Shown piece by piece: positions 52,558 to 61,543 of a stretch of 64,000 bases of DNA (position 1 is the first letter of the stretch; each line of letters opens with the position of its first letter). The translations under genes and the position numbers were made by a program. The stretch covers positions 50,411-114,410 of the forward strand of contig JAFDVI010000039.1 in assembly GCA_018269055.1 (NCBI GenBank), read 5' to 3'. A model generated the notes under the pieces. It had not been told where the DNA came from. It did not search any database and was given only the letters and a program-made list of their open reading frames with translations. This DNA comes from Acidobacteriota bacterium. Its GTDB lineage: Bacteria > Acidobacteriota > Blastocatellia > RBC074.

Positions 52558-53562
52558 ATGAGGATGGAAAAACTAAAACTTACATTTGCTTTGTGCGCTC
52601 TGGCTGTGTGTTTGGTCTCGTTGAATCCCTTTGCCGCGCGCGGGCAACAATCCAAACCGTCACCGTCTCCGACGGCCAACAGCATGGCGACGCCGCAGGC
52701 TCCGCCGAATTACGAACGCTTCACGCATCAAACGCATCTCGGCGTGGTCAAAGTGCCCGGAACGTTTCAAGCCCATGAATTGAAATGCGATTCCTGTCAC
52801 GACCAACGCGATTTGGCGAGCAATCTGGTTTTGACTACGAATCGCAACAAACAACAATTGTTGAAATTTCCCGGACACAAGGCTTGCGTCGAATGCCACG
52901 TTCAGCAGTTCACCTCACTGCCGCAGAAAACCTGTTCGATCTGTCACGACGTAAAACAGGGATTGACGGCGCGTCCACCGCAACACGATTTTCCGCCGAG
53001 GTATGATTTCAACGCTGTTTTTGACTCCAAACAACACGAAACGCACATCACGTATAATTTGCCTTCGGGCGAGAAAACCAATTGCAATTTTTGTCATAAG
53101 CAAACGGACAAACCCAAACCGATTGGTGTTGCCGCCCATCCGGAATGTTACGTTTGCCATTCGCCGACCAGCAGCGATCAAAAAGCCGCGCAAAAATCGG
53201 GCTGCGTCGTTTGCCACACCGAACAGCGAAGCGATGATGTTTCGGTTTATGGCCGTCCCAGCAAAGCGTATGGCGCATTGTTTACGCATAAAACCCACGT
53301 CGGTTATGTCAATGGAGATTGCCGCGCCTGTCACACCATCAGTGGAGGCTACAATCAAAATTCTCCCGCGACGGTGAAAATCACAGCGCATGCCAAAGGC
53401 GAACAGGCGGCCGGAAAAGGCTGTTTTACCTGTCACGACGGCCGACAGCATTATGGCCGCACGGTGTTCAGCGGCGAACCCGGCACCGAAGGCGGTGGTT
53501 CCTGCAGCAAATGCCACACACGTCAGGATGGCAAGGTTTTTCCCGCATCGGGGTTGAACTAA
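52558..53562 (+). CDS. Multiheme c-type cytochrome, 9 CxxCH motifs
   Basis: A 334-residue exported cytochrome. The signal peptide is LTFALCALAVCLVSLNPFAARG. Nine CxxCH motifs follow: CDSCH, CVECH, CSICH, CNFCH, CYVCH, CVVCH, CRACH, CFTCH, CSKCH. The opening FTHQTHLGVVKVPGTF and FTHKTHVGYV resemble the corresponding parts of the 13-heme protein just upstream, which suggests duplication. It starts 17 nt after that gene. The start could be 52558 or 52564; neither has a strong ribosome binding site. It is probably a partner in the same electron-transfer chain. Confidence 0.91.
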   Translation: MRMEKLKLTFALCALAVCLVSLNPFAARGQQSKPSPSPTANSMATPQAPPNYERFTHQTHLGVVKVPGTFQAHELKCDSCHDQRDLASNLVLTTNRNKQQLLKFPGHKACVECHVQQFTSLPQKTCSICHDVKQGLTARPPQHDFPPRYDFNAVFDSKQHETHITYNLPSGEKTNCNFCHKQTDKPKPIGVAAHPECYVCHSPTSSDQKAAQKSGCVVCHTEQRSDDVSVYGRPSKAYGALFTHKTHVGYVNGDCRACHTISGGYNQNSPATVKITAHAKGEQAAGKGCFTCHDGRQHYGRTVFSGEPGTEGGGSCSKCHTRQDGKVFPASGLN

Positions 53563-53599
53563 TCGCACCTAACCCTTTACCAATTCGGAGAACATGGTC

Positions 53600-55315
53600 A
53601 TGAAAATTATTGCCCTGGTTTTCATCGTTGCAGTGGCTTCGTTTGCCGCGATGTTGCCCGGAAACACGCAAACGTCCCAGGTCGAACCCGCCGACATCGT
53701 GTTCAAAAACGCGAACGTGTACACCGTCAACGACGCGCAACCAAAAGCCGAAGCCATCGCCGTCAAATATGGCCGCATTGTCTTTGTCGGCTCGAACGCC
53801 GATGTCAAAAAATATGAAGGCAAAAAAGTCACCAAAGTCATTGACCTGAAAGGCGCGACCGTCGTGCCCGGCATGGCCGACGCGCATTACCATTTTTCCG
53901 GCGTCGGATTCCGCGAAATGACGCTGAACCTGGAAGGCACAGCCAGCCTGGAAGATTTTCTGGCCAAAGTGAAAGCTCGTGTGGACAAAGCCAAACCGGG
54001 CGAGTGGGTGACCGGGCGCGGATGGATCGAAACCTTCTGGAAACCGCAGGTATTTCCGACGCGCTGGGATTTGGACAAAATTTCGCCCAAAAATCCTGTC
54101 TTTCTGACGCGCGCCGACGGCCACGGAGCCTTAGCCAACAGCGTCGCGCTGGAGCTTGCCAAAATTGACAAAACCACCGAAAACCCGTTTGGCGGCGAAA
54201 TCATGAAAGATAAACAGCGCGGCGAACCCAACGGCATGTTGCTGGATCGCGCGCAGGCGTTGGTTGCACGGAACATTCCTTCCACGACCAAGGAAGAATT
54301 TGAGCAGGCATTGTTGCTGGCCGACAAACGCAGCATCGGCTTGGGCTGGACGCAGGTGCAGGACGCGGGTGTTGGATGGGATCAAATTGAGTTGGTCAAA
54401 AAACTGTACGGCGAACAGAAATTGAAAATTCGATTGTACGAAGCCATTCGCGGCCCCAGCGAAGCGACGCAGCGATTATTGCGCGAAGGCGCGCAAATCG
54501 GACTGTATGACGGCAAGCTGACCATTCGCACAATCAAAGTCACCATAGACGGCGCGCTCGGTTCCAAAGGCGCTGCGCTGCTGGAAAATTACGCCGACCA
54601 CGACACCAATGGCTTTTTGACCTTCAAGGAAGAGCAGGTTGTGCCGATGCTGGAAGAGGCGCTGAAGAAAACCATTCAGGTGGAAACGCACGCCATCGGC
54701 GACCGCGCCAATCGCACGATTCTGGATTGGTACGAAAAGGCGTTCAACAATGTGCCGATGATTATGCGCATGGAGCGCAATCCGCCGCGCTGGCGCGTCG
54801 AACACGCGCAGATTCTGTCGCCGTCGGACCTTCCGCGCTTTGCCAAACTGGGCGTGATTCCTTCGATGCAACCGTCACATGCCATCGGCGATTTGCACTT
54901 TGCATCCAGCCGGTTGGGAATGAAACGGTTGGAAGGCGCATACGCGTGGCAGAGCTTGCTCAAAACCGGTGTGGTCATTGCCGGAGGCTCCGATGCGCCG
55001 GTTGAACGCGGCGAACCGATGATTGAGTTTTACGCGGCGGTCGCGCGCAAAGATCTGAAAGGCTTTTCCGGCGAAGGCTGGCATCCGGAAGAAAAAGTCA
55101 CGCGCGAACAGGCATTGAAGATGTTCACCGCCTGGGCGGCGTATGCGGCCTTTGAAGAGAAACAGCGCGGTTCGATTGAACCGAACAAATGGGCTGATCT
55201 GACAATCCTGTCAGCGGACATCATGCAAATTCCGGAAGCCGAGATTTTGAAAACTCAATGCCTGATGACCGTTATCGGTGGCGAAATCGTGTATGACTCC
55301 AGCGGCAAAAAATAA
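53600..55315 (+). CDS. Exported amidohydrolase (YtcJ-like, Amidohydro_3)
   Basis: A 571-residue metal-dependent hydrolase with a signal peptide (IIALVFIVAVASFAAMLPG). DIVFKNANVYTVNDAQPKAEAIAVKYGRIVFVG is the N-terminal beta-sandwich, PGMADAHYHFSG the HxH metal motif, then GRGWIETFW, FLTRADGHGALANS, VETHAIGDRANR, RVEHAQILSPSD and GGSDAPVERGEPM with the last Asp. YtcJ-like enzymes cleave N-formyl or amide bonds in small molecules. GGAG lies 9 nt before the ATG at 53600. It follows the 9-heme cytochrome by 37 nt, but a functional tie is not obvious. Its end is 2 nt from the convergent TPR gene. Confidence 0.9.
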   Translation: MKIIALVFIVAVASFAAMLPGNTQTSQVEPADIVFKNANVYTVNDAQPKAEAIAVKYGRIVFVGSNADVKKYEGKKVTKVIDLKGATVVPGMADAHYHFSGVGFREMTLNLEGTASLEDFLAKVKARVDKAKPGEWVTGRGWIETFWKPQVFPTRWDLDKISPKNPVFLTRADGHGALANSVALELAKIDKTTENPFGGEIMKDKQRGEPNGMLLDRAQALVARNIPSTTKEEFEQALLLADKRSIGLGWTQVQDAGVGWDQIELVKKLYGEQKLKIRLYEAIRGPSEATQRLLREGAQIGLYDGKLTIRTIKVTIDGALGSKGAALLENYADHDTNGFLTFKEEQVVPMLEEALKKTIQVETHAIGDRANRTILDWYEKAFNNVPMIMRMERNPPRWRVEHAQILSPSDLPRFAKLGVIPSMQPSHAIGDLHFASSRLGMKRLEGAYAWQSLLKTGVVIAGGSDAPVERGEPMIEFYAAVARKDLKGFSGEGWHPEEKVTREQALKMFTAWAAYAAFEEKQRGSIEPNKWADLTILSADIMQIPEAEILKTQCLMTVIGGEIVYDSSGKK

Positions 55316-55317
55316 TC

Positions 55318-56634
55318 TCACTTCGAGATTTCAGTCAGTTTGATGGCATCAAAAAAGACCCTGCCCACCAGCAAGCAGGGAGGGTCAGAACAAGGTTGGC
55401 GTTGAAAGCGAACAGTGACGGCTTCGGTTTTGGCCGTGGTCGAAAATGTTAATTGCTCTTCGCGCCAATCGTTGGTTCCATTGGGTAACGGCGCATTGGT
55501 TGCGCGCAACCTGCCGGGATCAGCGGCGTCAACCACTTCCAGCGTCAACATCTTCCATCCAAACAATTCCTCAGTTCTGAAGGCGTAGCTGAATTGATAC
55601 GTTGTCGAAGGTTTGACCATAACCGTTTGCGACAAAAATGTTTGCGGAACGTTTTCTCGCACCTCAAATCCCAAACGCAGGGATTGTTTCCCTTTGTTCG
55701 GCAGTTTGCGATCAAGTGATGCTTTGACGCTGCCCATCAGCGGAATTCGCCAGGTTAAAAACGGCACTTTGGAATCCAGCGAAAGCGAATCTTCAAAATT
55801 TCCATTGGAAATAAGGGAACCTGCATCCGGCACAGGGCGATCCTGCATTGGCGCCGAATTCCAGACTTCGTACGCCGCTGTCATCTGGCCTGCATAAAAC
55901 AGCGCAGAGGAAACCTGCTGAGCTTCCGCGGCAGTGTGCGTGGGCGATTCTCGCCATACGTCCATAGCGTCTTGCGGGCGATTGCGCGCAACCAACAATG
56001 CGATCATTTGCGAACGGGATTCTCCGGTCGGGGCCAGCGCCGAAGCGATTGCGCGCCCGTCTCCCTGAAACGCCTCCCAAGCGTAATCAAATACCAGCGG
56101 GAGCGCGGAAGGGCGTCCAGCCAGCGCAATTTTGAGATGCTCAAATGCCGCCTGTCGGTCACCCGCCCGCAGCAGATGGTTCCCCAGCGCCCAGCGCGGT
56201 TCAAAATGCCGAGGGGCCAGCGCAATGGAACGCTCCAACGCGGCTCGCGCTTGCTGTAACTCTCCATTACGATCCAGCGCGCGTCCTAACGCCAGCCAAC
56301 TCCGATAATCCTCTGGACTGAGTTCGGCGGCAGTGCGCAATTCAATAAGCGCCGTGGTTGCCTGCTCTTCGTTTTGCTCTTCGTTGGCCGCTGCAAGGTA
56401 AATTGCCCCTCGCCCAAAATGGATCAGCGGATCACGCCTGTCGAGCCGCACGGCGGCATCGGCGCCCTGAAGTCGCGCGTCCATTGATAAATCGGGACTG
56501 CGCTGGACGAAGGTGAGAAAGCTATCGCCCACAGCCGACTGGCCAACACGCCAGATCAGCCAGCCGAGACCTAGGAGAACAAGAACCAACAGCAGAAGAC
56601 GAACTGGGATTGGGCCAAATGGGATCGTGTTCAT
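55318..56634 (-). CDS. TPR-repeat membrane protein with C-terminal carbohydrate-binding-like domain
   Basis: A 438-residue protein. One N-terminal TM helix (LLLLVLVLLGLGWLIW) anchors it. Residues ~50-260 hold tetratricopeptide repeats, e.g. DYRSWLALGRALDRNGELQQARAALERSIALAPRHFEPRWALGNHLLRAGDRQAAFEHLKIAL. From about 290, LISNGNFEDSLS starts a beta-sandwich ending with VFFDAIKL, like carbohydrate-binding modules. It lies at the edge of the exopolysaccharide genes, divergent from them across 442 nt, and may be part of that pathway. The exact role is unknown. Confidence 0.82.
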   Translation of the reverse strand: MNTIPFGPIPVRLLLLVLVLLGLGWLIWRVGQSAVGDSFLTFVQRSPDLSMDARLQGADAAVRLDRRDPLIHFGRGAIYLAAANEEQNEEQATTALIELRTAAELSPEDYRSWLALGRALDRNGELQQARAALERSIALAPRHFEPRWALGNHLLRAGDRQAAFEHLKIALAGRPSALPLVFDYAWEAFQGDGRAIASALAPTGESRSQMIALLVARNRPQDAMDVWRESPTHTAAEAQQVSSALFYAGQMTAAYEVWNSAPMQDRPVPDAGSLISNGNFEDSLSLDSKVPFLTWRIPLMGSVKASLDRKLPNKGKQSLRLGFEVRENVPQTFLSQTVMVKPSTTYQFSYAFRTEELFGWKMLTLEVVDAADPGRLRATNAPLPNGTNDWREEQLTFSTTAKTEAVTVRFQRQPCSDPPCLLVGRVFFDAIKLTEISK

Positions 56635-56644
56635 ACAGCGGAGA

Positions 56645-56941
56645 CTACAGAATCAAACGTCGCCGGACAAGATGCGAAAGAGGCTGAACTTCAATAAAGA
56701 CTTGATATTGAACAGATTGACAGCTTTCGAGAGCATCGGCGATACTTTCTGCGCCCGTTCGGGAAACCATCGCTAAACGATTGAAATCAAGAATTCCGGC
56801 AGATTCAGCTAGGGTTCCGCCAAGTTTTTTTGAGGTGCTGCGGCGTGCTTCTAACATGGTGATTGCGGAATTTGAATTCGCACTGAATTTTGAAATGACC
56901 AGATCAGCTTTCGGAATTTCAGGTAAACTCCCCCAGTGCAA
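56645..56941 (-). CDS. Doubtful small hypothetical protein
   Basis: A 98-codon frame in the 442-nt gap between the TPR protein and the export gene. It has no recognised domain, TM helix or motif. An inner ATG at 56857 (MLEARRSTSKKLGG) is another start; neither has a clear ribosome binding site. It might be a remnant or chance frame; the rest of the gap (56942-57076) shows only the leader of the next gene with AAAGGAA before its ATG. Confidence 0.22.
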   Translation of the reverse strand: MHWGSLPEIPKADLVISKFSANSNSAITMLEARRSTSKKLGGTLAESAGILDFNRLAMVSRTGAESIADALESCQSVQYQVFIEVQPLSHLVRRRLIL

Positions 56942-57076
56942 TTTCAGATCAATTCAAAGCCGGGCTGATTGAAATGGCCACGCGCATCGTCTGTCGGTTT
57001 TATTAAATGCCCCTGGGTTCTTTTCTCAAATAATAGATTGAGCAAGAAGAGTTGGACGGCGATTGAAAGGAAGTTT

Positions 57077-58156
57077 ATGCCGGGTAGAAAGTTCAGATTA
57101 TTGGCGTTTTTCATTGTTGTTTGTTTACTGTCACCGATTTTGAGCAATGCGCAGACGCCAATCCCTCCCAAACAACCAATAGGTTCGCAACCTGTTCAAA
57201 GTCCAGCCACTCGAACTGCCATTCCTTCCGTTACCCAAGGCCGGGATCAAAATTATCGTATCGGTCCCGGAGACGTGCTTGATGTTCGGGTTTTCAACCA
57301 GACGCAATTGAGCGGCGAGCGTCGCGTGAACGAACTTGGACGCATTCACATGCCGTTCATCGAAGAAATTCAGGCCGCCTGTCTGACTGAAGCGGAACTG
57401 GGGCGGCAAATTGCCGAAAAATACAAAAAATTTCTGCGCGATCCTCAGGTGGATGTTTTTGTCAAAGAGTACAAAAGCCTGCCCGTTGCCGTGATTGGCG
57501 CAGTCAATCAGCCAGCACGGTTCCAGTTACAGCGCCGCGTCAGGTTGCTGGAACTGCTGTCACAGGCCGGGGGCCCCAGCAATCGCGCCGGAAACTTTGT
57601 GCATATCATTCACAGCAACGATTATGATTTTTGCCAGAGCAATGACGGCGCCTCAGCGACGCCTGAAGCCAGGCAAGCCACTGCAGGCCAGGAAGAACAG
57701 GCCGATACCATTTCGATTCTGACCGCGCTGTCCACGATCAGCCTGCGCGACTTACTTGCGGGGAAGCTGGACGCCAATATGTACATCCAGCCGGGCGACA
57801 TCATCAGCGTTCCGGAGGCCGACCAGATTTATGTCACCGGGGCGGTGAATCGTCCGGGAGCATACGCCCTGACGACCAAGATTACTTTGACGCAGGCCAT
57901 TGGGCTTGCGGGCGGCGTCAACATGGAAGGCGCAAAAAATCGTGTACGGTTAGTACGTCAAGATCCGAATTCTGACAAACGTTCCGAAGTGGTTTATAAC
58001 CTTGGCGACATCACCAAACGAAAAATCGAAGACATCGTGTTGTTGCCAAATGACATTATCGAAGTGCCGAATTCCGTGATGCGCGCTGCTTCGCGAAATA
58101 TGCTGGGCGTCAGCATCAGCATGCTCAGCGCGCTGCCTTATTTCATCATTCGGTAA
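57077..58156 (+). CDS. Polysaccharide export protein (Wza-like, SLBB)
   Basis: A 359-residue exported protein for surface polysaccharide. The signal peptide is FRLLAFFIVVCLLSPILSNAQ, without a lipobox Cys. YRIGPGDVLDVRVFNQTQLSGERRVNELGRIHMPFI is the Poly_export domain. Two SLBB-like segments follow: AVIGAVNQPARFQLQRRVRLLELLSQAGGPS and YVTGAVNRPGAYALTTKITLTQAIGLAGGV. The C-terminus is SVSISMLSALPYFIIR, hydrophobic. AAAGGAA lies before the ATG at 57077. It heads a rightward locus with the Wzz/BY-kinase and two glycosyltransferases. In the Wza model it forms the outer-membrane channel, though without the lipid anchor. Confidence 0.9.
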   Translation: MPGRKFRLLAFFIVVCLLSPILSNAQTPIPPKQPIGSQPVQSPATRTAIPSVTQGRDQNYRIGPGDVLDVRVFNQTQLSGERRVNELGRIHMPFIEEIQAACLTEAELGRQIAEKYKKFLRDPQVDVFVKEYKSLPVAVIGAVNQPARFQLQRRVRLLELLSQAGGPSNRAGNFVHIIHSNDYDFCQSNDGASATPEARQATAGQEEQADTISILTALSTISLRDLLAGKLDANMYIQPGDIISVPEADQIYVTGAVNRPGAYALTTKITLTQAIGLAGGVNMEGAKNRVRLVRQDPNSDKRSEVVYNLGDITKRKIEDIVLLPNDIIEVPNSVMRAASRNMLGVSISMLSALPYFIIR

Positions 58157-58220
58157 CGAAAGCGGTAGCAGGAGAAGAGGCTTTCTTTGATAGTTGGAAA
58201 GCATAACGCCGGGATTTTTT

Positions 58221-60533
58221 ATGCATGAAGAAACCAAAAATAAATTGATGACGACTGAAGAAGCTGCGGCGTTGATGGATTTACGACGTGATTATGTATA
58301 CGGTCGCGGCGTAACCGTTGAAACTGAACAAACGCATTTGCGCGATTACTGGCGCATCATCCGCCGCCGGTTGTGGGTTCCAATTAGCGTGGTCATTGTC
58401 ACCGTCACGCTGGCGACGATTTACAATCTTCGCTTGCCCAACATTTATGAAGGGGTCACCCAGGTTTTGTTGGAACGCGAAGACCGCGTCGTGAATCTGA
58501 AGGACTTGCAGGTCAACATGTCCGGCGATGACGCCCAATACATCAACACCCAACTGAAAATCATGCAAAGCCCGGACGTCGCGTTTCTGGTGGCCAAATC
58601 GCTCGATCTGGAACACAACAGCGATTTTCTGCCCGGGTATCATTCCGTTAAACAAGGTGCGCAAACGCCGGAAGCGCTGGATGTCACCAATGGGGAAGGC
58701 GATGATCAGGCTGCAAAGCAGCGCCTGGAAGGATTGACCGATGTGTTGCTGGCCAACGTGGACGTGAAGCCGGAACGGGAAACCCGCTTGGTCAACATTT
58801 CCTATCGCCATACGAACAAGGATTTGGCGCGAAAAATCGCTGACACATGGGCGGAAGCCTACAAAACCAACAGCTTCAACATCCGGGAAAACTCCAATAA
58901 AGATGCCAACGTGTTTTTGGAAAAGAATATTGCCGCTTACAAACTCAAAGTCCAAGAAGCGGAAGAGAAGCTGCTCAATTATCGCCGCAACAACCAGATT
59001 TTGGATTTTGGCGAAAAAGAGAACACGGTTTCCGAGCGACTGGTTGCGCTCAACCAGTTGCTGTTGCAGGCCGAAACCGACCGGAAAAATTCGCAACTGG
59101 CTTACGATATGAGCCGAAGCGTCGCGGATGTGACCACGATTCCAGAAGTGCAGCGGGATCCTGTTGTGCAGGAACTCAACAAAAAGATCACCGAATTGCG
59201 CCAGCAACGGGAACAATTGCTGGTCGAATTTACGCCGGAATGGCCGGATGTGAAAAAGGTTGAACAACAGCTTGCCCGATTGGAAGGCGAATTGCGCGCA
59301 TCGCACCAACGGATTTTGACTACGCTCGAAAATCAATACCGCACGACCATGCAAAAGGAAGATTCGCTGCGGAAATCGTTTGCGCAGCAACGCGCCGAAA
59401 CCCTGCAACAAAACGAAGGCGCAATCACGGCCAAAATGCTCCAGCAGGAAATAGATACCAATCGGCACATGCTGAATAATCTATTTGATAGCCAGCAGGG
59501 CGTTGCCGTGTCGGCCGCCGGTTTGCTGAAACCCACGGTTCGCATCACAAAAAACTCTCCCTTGCCGCGCGCTCCCGTTGCGCCGAAACGCGCGCAAAAT
59601 ATACTGCTTGCAGCATTGCTTGCGCTGTTGGGGGGGATCGGGCTGGTTCTGTTTCTGGATTACATCAACAACAAGATCGAATCCGTGGAAGACATTGATC
59701 GGTACATGCGATTGCCCGCGCTGGGCGTGATTCCGGTTTTACAGGGAACCGGCAAGACAAAACGGTTATTGGGCGGCAAAGCTGGGAAAGAACTTGCCCC
59801 GGCAGGCATCAATAACGGTTCCGTGATTTTGACCCAGGTCGAGGCGAACTCGTCCATCGCCGAAAGTTACCGTCAACTGCGTACAGCGTTGCTGCTTTCT
59901 TCGGCGGGGCATGCTCCGCGCACGTTGTTGATTACCAGCAGCCAGCCTGCGGAAGGCAAAACGACGACCAGCGTCAACACGGCAATCTCTCTGGCGCAAA
60001 CCGGCGCTTCGGTGTTGATTGTGGACGCGGATTTGCGGCGTCCGCGCGTGCATAAGATTTTCGGCCTGAAAAACAATGCCGGCTTGAGCAATTACTTGGC
60101 GGGCGACGGCGAATTGGCTTCGTTGGTGCAAATCGCCATGCCGAACCTGTATGTGTTGCCTGTCGGCCCGTTGCCGCCCAATCCGGCGGAATTGCTCGGT
60201 TCGGCCAAGATGAAAAACCTGGTCGAAATCCTCTCCACGAACTTCGATTATCTCGTCATTGATTCCCCGCCTGTGTCTTCCTTTGCCGACAGCTTGATCC
60301 TGTCTTCCCTGGTGGAAGGCGTCATCATTGTCGTCAAAGGCGGAGTCACTCCGCGCGAAATGGCTCAGCGTACCAAAGCGCATTTGCAATCCGTCGGCGC
60401 AAAAATCCTGGGCGTTGTCATCAACCAGATCAAATTGCAGCCGCACGATTACTATTATTATTCGACGTATTACAGCCGGTATTATTACGGCAATGGAAAC
60501 GGCGAAGGCGCCGCCGAAAACGGGAGCGCTTAA
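58221..60533 (+). CDS. Wzz-type chain-length regulator fused to BY-kinase
   Basis: A 770-residue inner-membrane tyrosine autokinase for exopolysaccharide chain length and export. The first TM helix lies near residues 53-70, with a Wzz domain (NIYEGVTQVLLEREDRVV), a coiled-coil and a GNVR-like region, then a second TM helix at about 456-479. The cytoplasmic kinase has Walker A in PAEGKTTTSVN (near 576), Walker A' in VLIVDADLRRP and Walker B in YLVIDSPP. The C-terminus has a tyrosine cluster at about 743-757 with nine Tyr in the run HDYYYYSTYYSRYYYG, the phosphorylation site. GGGA precedes the ATG at 58221. It lies 64 nt after the Wza-like gene. Confidence 0.94.
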   Translation: MHEETKNKLMTTEEAAALMDLRRDYVYGRGVTVETEQTHLRDYWRIIRRRLWVPISVVIVTVTLATIYNLRLPNIYEGVTQVLLEREDRVVNLKDLQVNMSGDDAQYINTQLKIMQSPDVAFLVAKSLDLEHNSDFLPGYHSVKQGAQTPEALDVTNGEGDDQAAKQRLEGLTDVLLANVDVKPERETRLVNISYRHTNKDLARKIADTWAEAYKTNSFNIRENSNKDANVFLEKNIAAYKLKVQEAEEKLLNYRRNNQILDFGEKENTVSERLVALNQLLLQAETDRKNSQLAYDMSRSVADVTTIPEVQRDPVVQELNKKITELRQQREQLLVEFTPEWPDVKKVEQQLARLEGELRASHQRILTTLENQYRTTMQKEDSLRKSFAQQRAETLQQNEGAITAKMLQQEIDTNRHMLNNLFDSQQGVAVSAAGLLKPTVRITKNSPLPRAPVAPKRAQNILLAALLALLGGIGLVLFLDYINNKIESVEDIDRYMRLPALGVIPVLQGTGKTKRLLGGKAGKELAPAGINNGSVILTQVEANSSIAESYRQLRTALLLSSAGHAPRTLLITSSQPAEGKTTTSVNTAISLAQTGASVLIVDADLRRPRVHKIFGLKNNAGLSNYLAGDGELASLVQIAMPNLYVLPVGPLPPNPAELLGSAKMKNLVEILSTNFDYLVIDSPPVSSFADSLILSSLVEGVIIVVKGGVTPREMAQRTKAHLQSVGAKILGVVINQIKLQPHDYYYYSTYYSRYYYGNGNGEGAAENGSA

Positions 60534-60573
60534 CGGCAAGTCATTTCTTCAATTCGGTCGAATCCAGGTCCTC

Positions 60574-61515
60574 ATGCTGAAGCGCGAACAAATTACTGCA
60601 ACGGAAATTTCCGTCGTCATTCCGGTTCACAATCGGTTGCATGATTTGCAGATCGTTTTGCGCGCACTTTCCTTGCAGGATTTCCCAAAAGAAAAATTCG
60701 AAGTGATTTTGTGTGACGACGGTTCCACCGAAGCCATCTCAAGTTGCGTGGGATGGGCCGAAAATTTGGGTCTGAACCTGTCTTACTTCCGGCAGGAAAA
60801 ACGTGGCCCGGCTTCGGCCAGAAACCTCGGCATACGGCGGGCCGCCGGAAAAATCATTGCGATGACAGATAACGACACCTTGCCCGACCGCGCCTGGCTG
60901 CGCCAGTTGGATGCTGCGTTGGCCGAAGCGCCCGAAGCCGTTGGTGTCGAAGGAAGAGTTTGCGCGCCGAACGAACTGGAGTTTTTCCCCTTAGGCGAAG
61001 GGCCAATCAACAAATCCGGCAACGTGTATCTGACCTGCAACTGCGCTTACCGCCGAGAAGCCTTGGTTCAAGCAGGCGGTTTTGATGAAACCTTTCCTTA
61101 TCCAGCGTACGAAGACACTGATCTTGCCTCGCAACTGCAACAATTTGGCCCAATCCTGTGGCAACCCGATGCCGTGGTGTATCACCCGCAACGACCGCTG
61201 ACTTTGCGCGCCGTGCTGAAAAAACTGACGCATTGGGAATATGTGTTGATCACTGCGTTCCGATATGGATATTTCGCCTGGCCGCAATATCCGACAAAAC
61301 ATCCGCGAATTCGCGCGATTGCGCTTTCCGTAATTGCTTTGCCGTTGTCCAAACTGAAAGATGCAATGCGCTGTGCCGTGGCGTTTCCCGCCGCCGCCGC
61401 GAAGTTATTTGTCTTTGGAATTGCGGAATGTCTTGGCGCATTGGTTCTGGTTGTGCCCAAAGCCTTGTTTATAAACTTTCGCTCCAAAGCCATCCGAGGT
61501 CGGTATCTGGACTGA
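60574..61515 (+). CDS. Glycosyltransferase family 2 (A)
   Basis: A 313-residue GT-A glycosyltransferase. EISVVIPVHNRLHDLQIVLRAL starts the domain; VILCDDGSTEA and KIIAMTDNDTLPDRAW (DxD-like DND) bind the sugar nucleotide; FDETFPYPAYEDTDLASQLQQFG has the acceptor-side ED. A C-terminal hydrophobic segment (AIALSVIALPLSKL, LFVFGIAECLGALVLVV) may attach it to the membrane. The frame is open to 60328 but that part lies over the BY-kinase; ATG 60574 is chosen. It is in the exopolysaccharide locus and probably adds one sugar of the repeat unit. Confidence 0.9.
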   Translation: MLKREQITATEISVVIPVHNRLHDLQIVLRALSLQDFPKEKFEVILCDDGSTEAISSCVGWAENLGLNLSYFRQEKRGPASARNLGIRRAAGKIIAMTDNDTLPDRAWLRQLDAALAEAPEAVGVEGRVCAPNELEFFPLGEGPINKSGNVYLTCNCAYRREALVQAGGFDETFPYPAYEDTDLASQLQQFGPILWQPDAVVYHPQRPLTLRAVLKKLTHWEYVLITAFRYGYFAWPQYPTKHPRIRAIALSVIALPLSKLKDAMRCAVAFPAAAAKLFVFGIAECLGALVLVVPKALFINFRSKAIRGRYLD

Positions 61516-61543
61516 AAAATATCGAAGCAGAGTTGTGACATTA

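Noticed and set aside
48054..55315. Mtr/Omc-type extracellular electron-transfer conduit
   Set aside because: Two multiheme cytochromes are present but there is no outer-membrane barrel protein and no inner-membrane quinol dehydrogenase, so the named system is not supported.
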